From assembly GCF_000189635.1 (NCBI RefSeq), contig NW_002476476.1, positions 58,625 through 122,624 of the forward strand: 64,000 nt of DNA. The letters are read 5' to 3'. The stretch's first letter is position 1, and the number at the start of each line of letters is the position of its first letter. A program made the position numbers and the translations under genes. The notes below the pieces were generated by a model. That model made no database searches, had not been told where the DNA came from, and saw only the letters and a list, made by a program, of their open reading frames with translations. Of the stretch, positions 13,230-25,500 are shown in pieces. Source of the DNA: Tetrahymena thermophila SB210. Taxonomy: Eukaryota; Ciliophora; Oligohymenophorea; Hymenostomatida; Tetrahymenidae.

Positions 13230-13400
13230 AAGGGGGAAAGGTGCGCTTCATATTAATTTTTATTTTCAAATCTATGTTGATTGTGTTATCTAGTTTTAAT
13301 TAATATTAAAATTTTTGAAGTGATTATTATTAATGACTTTTTATCAAAATTGAAGATAAAATAGTTGGAATGAAAACTTTAAGCGCATAATTTCCCCCTT
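13230..13400. repeat. Inverted repeat with G5/C5 arms (MITE-like)
   Basis: Left arm 13230-13248 (AAGGGGGAAAGGTGCGCTT) and right arm 13381-13400 (AAGCGCATAATTTCCCCCTT) are near-perfect inverted copies around an AT-rich 132 bp centre without an ORF. The arms stand out by GC content. Either a small non-autonomous element or a structural/boundary element. Confidence 0.55.
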
Positions 13401-13590
13401 ACTATCATAGAATTTCTTCTTTTAGTTTTGGAATATTATTATTATTTTGCTATTTTATTAAATTTTTAATGAAAAACTAAAAACTAATATTTCAGTACTA
13501 ATAAGATTTAAGATATTTTTTTTTGCTTGATTAAAGTATAATTTTTTAATAGTATGATATGAAAAAAGATTTATATAATTAAAAACATAC

Positions 13591-14187
13591 AATTTTTTAT
13601 CATTTCTAATATTTATCATTTATAATTAATTTTGAGATAGCTAATTTAGGCACTTATTAATTTTATTAATTTAAGATTTTTGATCATTTTTGATTGCTTA
13701 TCAGAAAAAGATTAAATTTTTCAATATATAAATATAAATATCTAGCTAAATATATTTAAATTATTTAATAAAATATAAACAAAATTTTTGAGAAAACGAG
13801 GAATCAAATTCCATTTTTAATTTTATATAAAATATACATTTCAGAATTTGATTTTGGTTTATAAAAATTAAATTTGTATTATTTTGAATAATTCTGATCC
13901 TAATTTTATTATTTTACTTGTTTTAGAATGAAAAATTATAAAATACTAATTTAAATTAGGTATCTGATATTATCTTTTGCTTGATATATAAATCATCTGA
14001 TAAGTTTATGATAAGAAAATTTTAATCAATAAAAACATTTCGATTGAATTAATAGCATAAAATTTTTTATCATTTCTAATATTTATCATTTATAATTAAT
14101 TTTGAGATAGCTAATTTAGGCACTTATTAATTTTATTAATTTAAGATTTTTGATCATTTTTGATTGCTTATCAGAAAAAGATTAAAT
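13591..14187 (+). repeat. 127 bp direct repeat pair
   Basis: 13591-13717 and 14061-14187 are essentially identical (starting AATTTTTTATCATTTCTAAT and ending GAAAAAGATTAAAT), 470 bp apart. Non-coding. The second copy abuts the point where homology to the gene 1 spacer resumes, so the duplication may mark a rearrangement joint. Confidence 0.8.
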
Positions 14188-14609
14188 GGAAATATTTATT
14201 TATTAATTTAATTTTGATTGTAAAGTAATCAAAATTAGATCAAAATCCTAAATAGGATAATTTAATAAGTGTAAGCTTGCTATTCTAAAATTAATTAAAG
14301 AATAAAATTACAATAAGAATTTGGCAAAATTAAACAATAAAGAAATTATAGTTTTCGTAATAAATATTCGTTTATCTTTCAAAAAAATAAAACATAACCT
14401 ATTCATTATTTATTAATTTTTCTGATCATATTCGTTCTTTAAACAAAACTAAAGTAAAATCTATTGATTATTAACTATTTTTTCTTATCATACACTTATA
14501 CACTGATAAAAAAAAAATCAGAAAGATTAAATAGATATAAATATGAATTCAGATTATATCAAATATTATAAACATTTTTTAATATTAAACAAATATAATT
14601 AATTAGAAA

Positions 14610-15128
14610 ATGAGAAATACACTTTTAATATTTTTAGCATGTATTGTGCTTTCAATAAATGGATTTGACTTTAATATAACAATTGCCTAAATAAATAACA
14701 CAATAATAACGCCTTCGCTAAATCAAAAATGTGAGGAAAGTTTTTGCTTTGTTGGCGATACTCTTTTAACAGTTTAGTCAGACACCAAAAGAATTAATTC
14801 TATCACTCTATAAGATAGCAGATAAAAATTAACTCTCTTATCCTGCCCTTCTTCTAATGTGCTAACTTTTAATAATTATGGTGTTAAATTACGACTATTT
14901 AATGAAAAAGATAATACATGTTATTATTATTCTAATCATTTTTTTTCAAGTCAAAGGTCTCCTCGCTCATGTGGTTTTCATCTTAATGCTTTGTTAGCTG
15001 ATTAGAAGACTTATCAATCCTTTTATGTGAATGTTAATCTTCCAGATAAAAGCGACTCTTCTAGCTCAACAAATGCATTCTATTTGCAAGTCAGTATGCT
15101 AATTTTAACTTTACTATCATTAATTTGA
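14610..15128 (+). CDS. Probable GPI-anchored Cys-containing surface protein, copy 2
   Basis: Single-exon ORF of 172 residues, paralogue of the gene at 5266. The signal peptide, the five cysteines and the hydrophobic GPI-like tail are retained. Differences from copy 1 are few and keep the frame; one region gains a codon (SSQRSPRS here, SSSKPRS there). Other changes include D to V in NNYGVKL and N to D near the C-terminal SSS stretch. Retention of an open frame despite indels suggests both copies are functional. It lies 435 bp upstream of LRR gene 3, the same order as copy 1 and LRR gene 2. Family unknown. Confidence 0.8.
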
Positions 15129-15562
15129 AAAATATAATATATTTAATTTCAGACTGGTTAAATATTAAATTTATTGAACTTCTTAAAATTTATATATTTA
15201 TTTTATATGGTAATTTTTTAAATAAATTTTTATTTTATTCTATAATATCTTTGAATATATTATTAAATTAATTAAATTATAATACTTATTTTTAAAAAAT
15301 ATATAACAAAACAAACAATAATAATAACATGATAAAGCGAGTATATATTGTATGATACTAATTGACTAATTTTTAAGATTATGTCCAATTTTAATATTTA
15401 ATAATGAATGTTAAATTAATTTTTTATGGTATCTCTTCATAAAAGCAAATTTATAAATTTATATTTGATAATTAATTATTAAATTTTATTTGTTCTTTTT
15501 ATCCATTTATAATTAATTAATTAAATTCCTTAAATTACTATTCAATATTTTAGAAAAAAAAA
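15129..15562. other. Spacer between GPI-protein gene 2 and LRR gene 3
   Basis: Near-identical to 5782-6251 apart from the 43 bp block absent here. No exon seen. Presumed promoter region of LRR gene 3. Confidence 0.7.
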
Positions 15563-18500
15563 ATGATATAATAGATTAAAAAATATGACAGATTAGAAGA
15601 AGTAATTATTTATTTTTTTATTAATATCCTTTATATTTATTATTATTAATAAAAAAAGTTTTTAAACTCTTCACTTTAATCTCATTAGTTTCTCCATATT
15701 AATCTATAGAATATGTACTTTAAAAATATTATTAAATTTTTTTATGTTTACATTGCAATTTATTTTAAAAAATAATTTTATAATAGAAATTCTTTTCATT
15801 ATTCATTTATTGTTTTTTATACAAACATTTTTTAGTAATTTGAACTTAATTTTAATTTTTAATTTTTAATTATTGATTATTCATTTTTTATTATTTTATA
15901 TTTTTTCTTCATTTTTTGCTATTAAGATTTAGACTTATTGTTTATTTATTTTGGATTCTAATATTTTTAATTATAAAAATTAATTTAAACCATTAAAGCT
16001 CTTTTAATTAATTTGATTTATTCTTCTTTCAATTGTGCTTGATTTTCTTTCTTTCTTACTTAATTTAACTAATTATTAAAAAATCTTATTATTTAACATA
16101 TTTTTTTCATTTTTTCCTTCTAATTAAATAATCAATTATATATTATTTCTTCAATATTTAAAAAGTGGCGATTAAATTGGTGCAATGGGTGAATCAGGCT
16201 TTGGTTCTGCTTTAGCAAAGTGCATTAATCTCTCAAATTTGACACTTGAACTTTAGTAAAAACAGTTTTTTTTTTTTGGATTGTGATTTTTTTATTTATA
16301 AAAACAAACTTAAAATAATAAAGCTCATTTTTCATTTTCTTTTTATTGTGCTTGCTTTTTTTCTTCATCCTTTTTTAATTTAAACCATTATTTTATTTTA
16401 TTTTGAACTTTTGCTTTTATTATTAATAAATCAATTTTATTATTTCATATTTTTTCTTCATATTTTCCTTCTCTTTAATTAATTGGTTATATATTTTTTC
16501 TTCAATATTTAAAAAGTCTCAATAAAATTGGTGATGAAGGTGCATTAGGCTTAGGTTCTGCTTTAGCAAAGTGCATTAATCTCTCAAATTTGACACTTGA
16601 ACTTTAGTAAAAACAGTTTATTTTTTTTTGGATTGTGATTTTTTTATTTATAAAAACAAACTTAAAATAATTAAGCTCATTTTTCTTTTTCTTTTTATTG
16701 TGCTTGCTTTTTTTCTTTTTTTCTTCATATTTTCCTTCTCTTTAATTAATTAGTCATATATTTTTTCTTCAATATTTAAAAAGTCTCAATAAAATTCGTG
16801 ATGAAGGTGCATTAGGCTTAGGTTCTGCTTTAGCAAAGTGCATTAATCTCTCAAATTTGACACTTTTTCTTAAGTAAAAACAGTTTATTTTTTTTGGATT
16901 GTGATTTTTTTTATTTGTAAAAACAAACTTAAAACAATAAAGCTCAAGAGAATTTACAATCGGAGCGTTTATGGGCTAATAGGTCCTAAATTTTAACTGT
17001 TGCATTTTTCAAACGCTTCATTGAAAGCTATTTTATCAACAATAGTAGAGGTTTTAAAAAAAAATTTATTTATAAAATATTTATTGTAAAAAATATATTT
17101 TTTTAAAGTTATTTTTAAAAATTCTCTTAAAAAAAAAAAAAACATAATTTTATTTTTCATTTTATTGTGCTTTCTTTTTTTTCTTCTTCCTTTTTTAATT
17201 TAACCCATTATTTTATTTTATTTTTTTTATTTTGAACTTTTGCTTTTATTATTAATTAATCAATTTTATTATTTCATATTTTTTCTTCATATTTTCCTTC
17301 TCTTTAATTAATTATATATTATTTCTTCAATATTTAAATAGTCAAAATTAAATTGGTGCAATGGGTGCATCAGGCTTAGGTTCTGCTTTAGCAAAGTGTA
17401 TTAATCTCTAAAATTTGACACTTAGGCTTGAGTAAAAACTGTTTATTTTTTTTTGGATTGTGATTTTTTTATTTGTAAAAACAAACTTAAAACAATAAAG
17501 CTCATTTTTATTTTTCTTTTTATTGTGCTTGCTTTTTTTTCTTCTTCCTTTTTTAATTTAAACCATTATTTTATTTTATTTTGAACTTTTGCTTTTATTA
17601 TTAATTAATCAATTTTATTATTTCATATTTTTTCTTCATATTTTCCTTCTCTTTAATTAATTAGTTATATATTTTTTCTTCAATATTTAAAAAGTCTCAA
17701 TAAAATTGGTAATGAAGGTGCATCAGGCTTAGGTTCTGCTTTAGCAAAGTGCATTAATCTCTCAAATTTGACACTTTCACTTTTGTAAAAACAGTTTATT
17801 TTTTTTGGATTGTGATTTTTTTATTTGTAAAAACAAACTTAAAACAATAAAACTAATTTTTCTTTTTCATTTTATAGTGCTTGTTTTTTCTTCTTCTTCT
17901 TCCTTTTTTAATTTAACCCATTATTTTATTTTATTTTTTTTATTTTGAACTTTTGCTTTTATTATTAATTAATCAATTTTATTATTTCATATTTTTTCTT
18001 CATATTTTCCTTCTCATTAACTAATTAATTTATTATTTTTCCTTCAATATTTAAAAAGTGGAAATTAAATTGGTGATGAAGGTGCATCATGCTTAGGTTC
18101 TGCTTTAGCAAAGTGCATTAATCTCTCAAATTTGACACTTTTTCTTCAGTAAAAACAGTTTATTTTTTTTGGATTGTGATTTTTTTATTTGTAAAAAAAA
18201 ACTTAAACAATAAAGCTCATTTTTCTTTTTCTTTTTATTGTGCTTGCTTTTTTTTCTTCTTCCTTTTTTAATTTATACCATTATTTTATTTTGAACTTTT
18301 GCTTTTATTATTAATTAATCAATTTTATTATTTTATATTTTTTCTTCATATTTTCCTTCTCTTTAATTAATTATATATTATTTCTTCAATATTTAAATAG
18401 TCAAAATTAAATAGGTGCAATGGGTGCATCAGGCTTAGGTTCTGCTTTAGCAAAGTGCATTAATCTCCCAAATTTGACACTTTTTCTTCAGTAAAAACAG

Positions 18501-20206
18501 TTTATCTTTTTTGGATTGTGATTTTTTTATTTGTAAAAAAAAACTTAAACAATAAAACTCATTTTTCCTTTTCTTTTTATTGTGCTTGCTTTTTTTTCTT
18601 CTTCCTTTTTTTATTTATACAATTATTTTATTTTGAACTTTTGCATTATTTCATATTTTTTCTTCATATTTTCCTTCTCTTTAATTAATTATATATTTTT
18701 TCTTCAATATTTAAATAGTCAAAATTAAATAGGTGCAATGGGTGCATCAGGCTTAGGTTCTGCTTTAGCAAAGTGCATTAATCTCTAAAATTTGACACTT
18801 AGGCTTGAGTAAAAACTGTTTATTTTTTTTTTGGATTGTGATTTTTTTATTTGTAAAAACAAACTTAAAACAATAAAGCTCATTTTTATTTTTCTTTTTA
18901 TTGTGCTTGCTTTTTTTTCTTCTTCCTTTTTTAATTTAAACCATTATTTTATTTTATTTTGAACTTTTGCTTTTATTATTAATTAATCAATTTTATTATT
19001 TCATATTTTTTCTTCATATTTTCCTTCTCTTTAATTAATTAGTTATATATTTTTTCTTCAATATTTAAAAAGTCTCAATAGAATTCATGATAAAGGTGCA
19101 TCAGGTTTAGGTTCTGCTTTAGCAAAATGCATTAATCTCTAAAATTTGGCACTTTTTCTTCAGTAAAAACAGTTTATTTTTTTTGGATTGTGATTTTTTT
19201 ATTTGTAAAAACAAACTTAAAACAATAAAGTTCATTTTTCTTTTTCATTTTATTGTGCTTGCTTTTTTTTCTTCTTCCTTTTTTAATTTAACCCATTATT
19301 TTATTTTATTTTATTTTGAACTTTTGCTTTTATTATTAATTAATCAATTTTATTATTTCATATTTTTTCTTTATATTTTCCTTCTCATTAACTAATTAAT
19401 TTATTATTTTTCCTTCAATATTTAAAAAGTGGAAATGAAATTGGTGATAAAGGTGGATCAGGCTTAGGTTCTGCTTTAGCAAAGTGCATTAATCTCTCAA
19501 ATTTGACACTTTCACTTTTGTAAAAACAGTTTATTTTTTTTGGATTGTGATTTTTTTATTTGTAAAAAAAAACTTTAACAATAAAACTCATTTTTCTTTT
19601 TCTTTTTATTGTGCTTGCTTTTTTTTCTTCTTCCTTTTTTAATTTATACCATTATTTTATTTTGAACTTTTGCTTTTATTATTAATTAATCAATTTTATT
19701 ATTTCATATTTTTTCTTCATATTTTCCTTCTCATTAACTAATTAATTTATTATTTTTCCTTCAATATTTAAAAAGTGGAAATAAAATTGGTGATGAAGGT
19801 GCATCAGGCTTAGGTTCTGCTTTAGCAAAGTGCATTAATCTCTCAAATTTGACACTTTCACTTTTGTAAAAACAGTTTATTTTTTTTGGATTGTGATTTT
19901 TTTATTTGTAAAAACAAACTTAAAACAATAAAGCTCATTTTTCTTTTTCTTTTTATTGTGCATGCTTTTTTTTCTTCTTCCTTTTTTAATTTAACCCATT
20001 ATTTTATTTTATTTTGAATTTTTGCTTTTATTATTAATTAATCAATTTTATTATTTCATATTTTTTCTTCATATTTTCCTTCTCTTTAATTAATTAAAAT
20101 TTACACTAATTTATAAAAAAGTAATAATAAAATCAATCAAACATCCAAAGTAAAAAGCAAGTATCTTAAATCTAAAAGATTGGTTGTCTTTGAATTAACA
20201 CTCTGA
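15563..20206 (+). CDS. LRR gene 3 (11 repeat exons)
   Basis: Complete LRR gene of about 389 residues. Exon 1 is 15563-15601 (MIQQIKKYDRLEE). Exon 2 starts at 15659; the donor used by gene 2 is changed here from GT to GA, and the next in-phase GT gives an exon ending at 15714. Eleven 90 bp LRR exons run from 16166-16255 to 19776-19865. The terminal exon 20122-20206 encodes KYLKSKRLVVFELTL then TGA. The phase-2 pattern is intact throughout. One intron (about 16.7 kb) is shortened and another carries a 183 bp insertion. The last intron appears to be a recombinant between a repeat intron and the terminal intron. No signal peptide. Function inferred only as protein binding. Confidence 0.86.
16166..20095 (+). 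repeat. Tandem LRR exon-intron array 3
   Basis: Eleven exon-intron units with near-identical introns. Many units are recent duplicates: those near 18.4 and 18.7 kb share ATAGGTGCAATGGGTGCATC, those near 17.7 and 19.1 kb share TCTCAATA starts. Unit lengths range from about 270 to 560 bp because of one intron deletion and one insertion. Confidence 0.92.
16946..17128. mobile_element. 183 bp insertion with terminal inverted repeats in an LRR intron
   Basis: Sequence absent from all sister introns begins AAGAGAATTT (16946) and ends AAATTCTCTT (17119-17128), a perfect 10 bp inverted pair. Inside, CAATCGGAGCGTTT and AAACGCTTCATTG form an imperfect internal hairpin. No ORF. A poly-A run follows, so the right border is unclear. 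MITE, retained IES-like remnant or a structured RNA are all possible. Confidence 0.6.
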
Positions 20207-22517
20207 TGATAAAAAAGTGGCTAAAAAAGGATAAATAAAAATTAAATGTTTGAATAATTAAATATAATATGTTTTATTAAATAATATATTGAAAAATATT
20301 TTCAACCTAAAACATATAAATTAGATATATAATTATATAGATTTTTTTATTGTTTTTATATTTATATATAGAATATTTTTTAAGTTAACAAATAGATTAT
20401 AAAAAATAAAAAAATTTAAAAATTAAATTGATTTTAATAAATTAATACCTCTTAAGCCAGACAGACCCAGACTTCGGTTTAACCAAAAAAGAACAAAGCT
20501 TTTTAAAATTGTTGGTGTCGTATTTTATTTTATTAAATTAAATAAATGCCAAGCTTTTATAGCTAAAATCAAATTAAAATAGTAAAATTTACTTAAATAA
20601 TTTTTTAAAAGCTTTTAAAAATAAATCTCAACCAACAAAGATTTAGATTGAAATCTGAAACTATGATGAGATTTTATATAATTTTTTTATTTAATTCAAA
20701 AATATTTTCATTGAATTAAAAAATCAAATTTAATAAATTTTTCTTTTTTTCTAAAGTATATTGTATTTATTTTCTTTTACAAATGTGTAACATAAATTCA
20801 AATTACATAATATTTCTTTTCTTTTTCTTTTTATTTAATATATATATACTGTAGATTCACTAATAACTGGTAAATTTTGAGGTTGAAATATTCTAAAAAT
20901 TTTTTTACCAACCTAATTGATGTATGGTGCAATAATGTGTTTTTTTATGTATTTAAAAAATTTCTAATCTTCATCCTATATAAAAATAATATGAACAACA
21001 TTATAAAAAACAATATTTTATTTAAATCCTAATTTAAAATATCTTAAAATTAATAGCTATTTTTAATAAATTCATCATATCCTATAAAAAAATAATAAGC
21101 AAGATTTTATAATTAGCTATAATATTTATACCTACCTACCTAACACAGAACATATAGCCCAAAAATCCTTTTATTAAATTGATTATTTTTCTTTTAATTA
21201 TCCTTTGACTATTTAGCTTTAATTTTATTTCATTTTATTCTTTAATTCCTTAAAATATTTTTTTATTTAATTTTAAAAGTCCATAAGATGGTAATATAAG
21301 AAAAAGAAGTAATATAGAAATAAGGAAGAATTATATTTTAATTTTTAAATCATGAATTATATTTCAAATTAATTCATAAATAAGTTAAGTGGCTGAAATA
21401 AATCAGATTCTTTTCAAAAATATCTCTTTTATTTCTAATAATAAAACCAAAATAAAATTTAAAATATTTTAAATATTTCAATAACCTAGAAAAAATTTGT
21501 TTTAATCAATTTTTATTTAAAGAAAAATATGTGGCTTAATTTTAAGTTATTTTTTAAGGATTGTAATTCGAATAAATTTAGTTGATTTCTTATGTTATGT
21601 CTTCTAGATAAGAAATTTGAAGTAATATACATACTATCACCAAATTTACTTAATATGTAAAGAAAAAATTTGTGACGGTCTACAATATTTTATTTAAATC
21701 CTAAAATTATTTAATATATTTTTTATTGAAAAAATATAGATAGAGCATCTTAAAAATTTTTAAATTACAAATAAATGATTAATTTTATTATAAAAATATA
21801 AATTTGTATGTGACAAAATAATGCAGTTAATAAGCCATATTAATTATGAAAACTAACAAATAAATAAATGATTCGCTTTTTAAATTTCAATTTGAATAAC
21901 AACTGCATTTGAATTGGCAACTAAATTTATAAAAAATTTTGAAAAGGATTGAAAAGCAAAAAGCATTTAAAAATTAGTTGATTTTTGAATAAATATTTGA
22001 TTAAAATAAGTAATAAAGAAGTAGGTTTAGTTTATCATAATTTTTTCTAATTATTTGTTAGATTTTCGTAATATTTGCTTTAATTTATGATGGTAGATTT
22101 TCAAAAATTTAAAGGATAGGAATTAGAAATACGAGTTATTGTTTACTTAGTATAAATGAATATAATTCGATTGAACATATAAATTATATGTTAAGTATTA
22201 AAAGAATTAAGTAGGTTGGTTGATTTCTTTCTTTGAATTTTTATATAATATATTGTTTTTTTGTTTGTTTGTTTGCTTGTTTGTAGTCCACTTTAATTAA
22301 CAATCATAATTTAGATAGTAGTTGAAAAACATAGAGCCAATCAAACAAATTAAATAAGAAGATTTTAAAATTGATAATAAAATTAAGAAAAAAAGACTTT
22401 GAAAAAGGAAGATAATTAATTTATTAATTATAGATAGCTTTAAATATTCTTAAACAAGGATTTACTTATTTATTTAGGGACAGATAGTTAGTTAGTTAGT
22501 AAATAGACTAAGAAAAC
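20207..22517. other. Intergenic region after LRR gene 3
   Basis: The first ~550 bp match the 3' flank of LRR gene 1. The remainder is unique AT-rich DNA without a recognisable gene, with a short TTTG repeat near 22257-22285. No third GPI-protein copy is present. Confidence 0.65.
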
Positions 22518-25500
22518 ATGATGAATTTCATTCCGTCTAAAGTTGGACATGAGGAGCTTGAGTCGTAAAGTAAATAAAGTATGAAATCATTCAGCAATTT
22601 GAATTTGCCATAATCTTCAACTTATTTGAACAACATTCGTGGTGATGAAGATTCAAATGAAGGGCATTTATCTGATGAAGAAGAATTCTAAGACAATGAG
22701 CACTATTTGAATTAATATCAATAAAACTACATCATGGATTAGTAAAACATGCAATATAATATGTATCCCAATCAGCAATATTAGAATGAAAACTATCACA
22801 ATAAGGGTAATAAGTTGTTTTCATAATTTTTTAACTTTACTTATTAATTTATTTTTAAGTTGATTTGAATATTTTTGAAAATAGGTTATTAAGGATAAGT
22901 GAGATAGGTCATCAGTCCAAAGGCATAATAATCTAAGTTTTTAGGGCATACTTAGTCTTTATCTATGAAGGAGAATTTACCTTAAAGAAATTATGGAGTT
23001 GCAAAAAGCTCTACCAGCCCATTTAGAAGCAAATTAGGTAAAGAATAAAAGGAAAACTAACACTTACAGTAGTAATAGCGCAGTGCTAATTCTACAAGCA
23101 ACATAAAGTCTTTTGAGAAATCTTACTAAGAACTTACTCAATAAATATTATCTCAAAGATTAGAGAACGTACAGTAAAACGATTATTCTCTTAGACCTTA
23201 AGATTTGTTGTTGGGTTAGCAATAACTATAAGAACTATAAAAAAGAAAGCACTATGATTAAAAGACCTAAGAAGAGCTATTTAAAAGACTTAACAAAGAA
23301 GCTGAACTTTAAAACGATTACAAACACTAACTAGCCTTAGAGTAACAAAAAAAGGAAATGGAATAATGTACTTTTACTCCTTAAACATACAGCACAAGAC
23401 CTGAAGAGTAGCGAACACTCAATCAATTTTTAGAGGATTAAGAAAAATTCTAAAAATAATAAAGTGAAAAAATAAACATGCTTCGTTACTAGGTAAATAA
23501 ATAAATAAATATTTTTAAAGTTTAATTTATGTATGAAGAAAATGAACAGATATTTGATGTTAATCATAAAAAGATGGAAAAATTAATTCAAGTATGATTT
23601 AAAGTTATACATACAGTTTTGTTAAAAGGATTAGGTTATTTATATTAATCTATTTAGATTATTAATTCGCTAAAATTTAGATTTTGATTGATGCAAATCA
23701 AGATAACCTTTCCAATATCTTTTGTTAACAGCTAATATAAAATAGGAAATTAAACTTTTTTTATCAATTTCAAATGTATTTAAAATTAGAGATATTTTCT
23801 TTTACTTTACCGTTGAATAATGAATGAATGCATAAATTTAAAATTTACTTTGAATAATGAAAATAATTAAATTATTTAAATAGATTTAGGAAGAAAAGAA
23901 TCAAAACACAACTCATTAGCCTAGAATTAATTAAAAGAGTGAAATGATTGTTTAAATGAAGAGAGTTGAGAAAGAGCCAGTTTATGATAGACTTTACAAG
24001 ATTTCTCAAGAAAAGAGCAATAGAACATCAGAAGTTAGAGCTTCAAATCAAATCAACGGTTTAAATTGCGGTACAACCAAATTCTCTTCAAGAAATTCTA
24101 ACAGCTAGTTTAATCAAACTTAGCGTGTCTCCGAATATGAATTAGAAATAGAATAATAGAATACTTTCTAACCTTAAATCAATGAAAAGAGCAAAATGAT
24201 GGTAAGAAAGGGAAAAGTTGGTGATCATCTATACTAAGATGCTCTCAGACGTCAAGAAAAAATCAATACTATTCAAAGTTAGTAAGAGAGTGTGATGACA
24301 AAATAGCAAAAATCTACAATGAGCAATTAAACAAACAGAATCATTTCAAGCCGATCTGAATAAATTGTAGCAACTAAGTTTGTCAGAGAATTTGAATATG
24401 TTTGTGATGAAATTTTGCATGATCCCAATAGCTAAAAAATAGACTACTTGCAAATGGGTGAAATTCTAAATAGACTTCATTTCTTAAAAAACGTTGGAGA
24501 TGAATCTAATTTGAATAATTTAGGACATGAAAGAAAATTAGTTTATGACATATGGTATAATTTAAGAGGAGATGAACTTGGTGGTGTAACAAAATGCAAT
24601 TTATGTTAATTTTTGTTGATTGTGATCGGTATTTTCAGTTTCTAACTTTAAACTGAAGATCAAATTAGACAAATACAAAATGAATAAAACCAAAACAATA
24701 GCAATGCAAACTATGCTCATCCTCTTCAAAACGATAGCTATAATAAATTCAATCATTAACATAACACTCTATATCTCCAAGAAAGGTATACCGAGGAAGA
24801 AGACGAAGACTACGATCCCTCAAACCCATGTTATGTAATCAATCAATTTTTGTTTATTTTTACTTAAAATCTTTTAGTTATTTGAATTCCTTTTTAATGC
24901 CAACTTTTAATTAATTAATTAATTCATTCATTCATTAAAAAAGAATATTTTATGTTTTTAAATGAATGAATAAGCAAATCCTCTTTAGAATTTTATTTTT
25001 TTACAGAAATTTAATGAATTTTTTATATAATTAGTAATAAGGCTAACAAAAGTTTATGCAATTAACAGTTTAATAATAACTGAGTGAGTTTAACTAGGGA
25101 AATGATTCTTTTTAGGCTAAGCTTTAATAGTTTAACTAAAAGAATAGAAAAGGTTTTATTGATCAAATTGGAAATTGGAATATTCCAGTTGAAGAGGCCA
25201 AATGCCTGTAGAAAGAATTTGATATTCTTTACAGAAACAGACTTTCTAATGAAGAACTTAAAAAGACTGACTTTAAGCAAGACAGCACATTTTAGCCTTA
25301 GATAAATTAAAATTCTAAGAAATTAGCGGAAAATTATCGTGAAAAACTATTAGAGGAGACAGCTAATTTAATTTCTAACTAAGAAATTTAAGTAAAAGTT
25401 CCTCCTTCTGGAAAGATTACTCATGTAGACTTGCTTGTTTTCTAGAAATAAGCTCAATTATAAGAGAGACAAAAGAAAAACTAGGCTTAAAGTATTGCAG

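Larger units (their letters stand above)
12895..14609. other. Spacer between LRR gene 2 and GPI-protein gene 2
   Basis: No gene seen. It follows the LRR gene 1 spacer for about 75 bp and then diverges at about 12973, where different sequence has replaced it. The last ~380 bp (from about 14210) match 4.7-5.26 kb again. It holds an inverted repeat and a 127 bp direct repeat, listed separately. Confidence 0.65.

Noticed and set aside
19183..19395. Standard-code ORF in LRR array 3
   Set aside because: It lies wholly in a repeat intron; the true exons on each side use another frame.
25062..25305. Paired sense and antisense ORFs in the 22.5-26.8 kb gene
   Set aside because: They are out-of-frame with the exon that carries the conserved CTFxP motifs.
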